The position numbers and the translations under genes are program-made. DNA of 14,796 nucleotides from Pseudomonadota bacterium (GTDB lineage Bacteria > Pseudomonadota > Gammaproteobacteria > Burkholderiales > Burkholderiaceae_B). How positions within the stretch are numbered: position 1 is the stretch's first letter; every line of letters starts with the position of its first letter. Shown here in pieces: positions 14,779 through 14,796 of this stretch. Location: assembly GCA_023389535.1 (NCBI GenBank), contig JAEWEH010000146.1, forward strand, positions 1 to 14,796. The letters run 5' to 3'. Under the pieces are notes generated by a model that made no database searches, was not told the origin of the DNA, and worked only from the letters and a program-made list of their open reading frames with translations.

Positions 14779-14796
14779 GGCGTCTCCGTGTCGACT

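Overview
The window looks like chromosomal DNA of a high-GC betaproteobacterium. It is most likely a member of the Burkholderiales in the Alcaligenaceae/Bordetella neighbourhood: the ArsB-type carrier, the TctB/TctA tripartite tricarboxylate transporter subunits and the GspF-type secretion platform protein all have the look of that group. This taxonomic call is an inference from protein resemblance and base composition. I see no rRNA, tRNA, CRISPR array or intact mobile element.

Left part (1-3601): a flavin-dependent NAD(P)H reductase on the minus strand; then, after a 318-base gap, a plus-strand pair made of a small secreted repeat protein (COG4315/PF03640 type) and a 50-residue glycine-rich lipoprotein. 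These converge on the minus-strand tctB-tctA pair, separated by a long hairpin that can serve as terminator. No tctC (periplasmic binding protein) is in the window.

Middle (3779-7388): an OmpR-type response regulator and its histidine kinase, translationally coupled through an ATGA overlap. They lie directly upstream of tctBA in the same direction and divergent from an arsB arsenite carrier. The two-component pair may control tctBA, in the way TctDE/BctDE pairs sit beside tricarboxylate transporters, but arsB is an equally close neighbour.

Right part (7389-14778), the most interesting region: two paralogous Cys-type sulfatases face each other across a bidirectional terminator. One of them overlaps by 14 bases a formylglycine-generating enzyme (FGE) with an export signal and both catalytic cysteines. 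Both sulfatases start at TTG behind the same GGAGAA ribosome binding site. Both are predicted lipoproteins whose mature N-terminus is CDSSNSVASS (Asp at +2). Both carry cysteine-rich inserts and a dockerin-like, calcium-loop C-terminal module closed by a cysteine pair. The second sulfatase lies just downstream of gspF, a type II secretion platform gene. Together this suggests an exported sulfatase system matured in the periplasm by its own FGE. It may be delivered to the cell surface by type II secretion in the manner of pullulanase PulA, whose mature protein also begins with Cys-Asp. The substrate cannot be told from the sequence.
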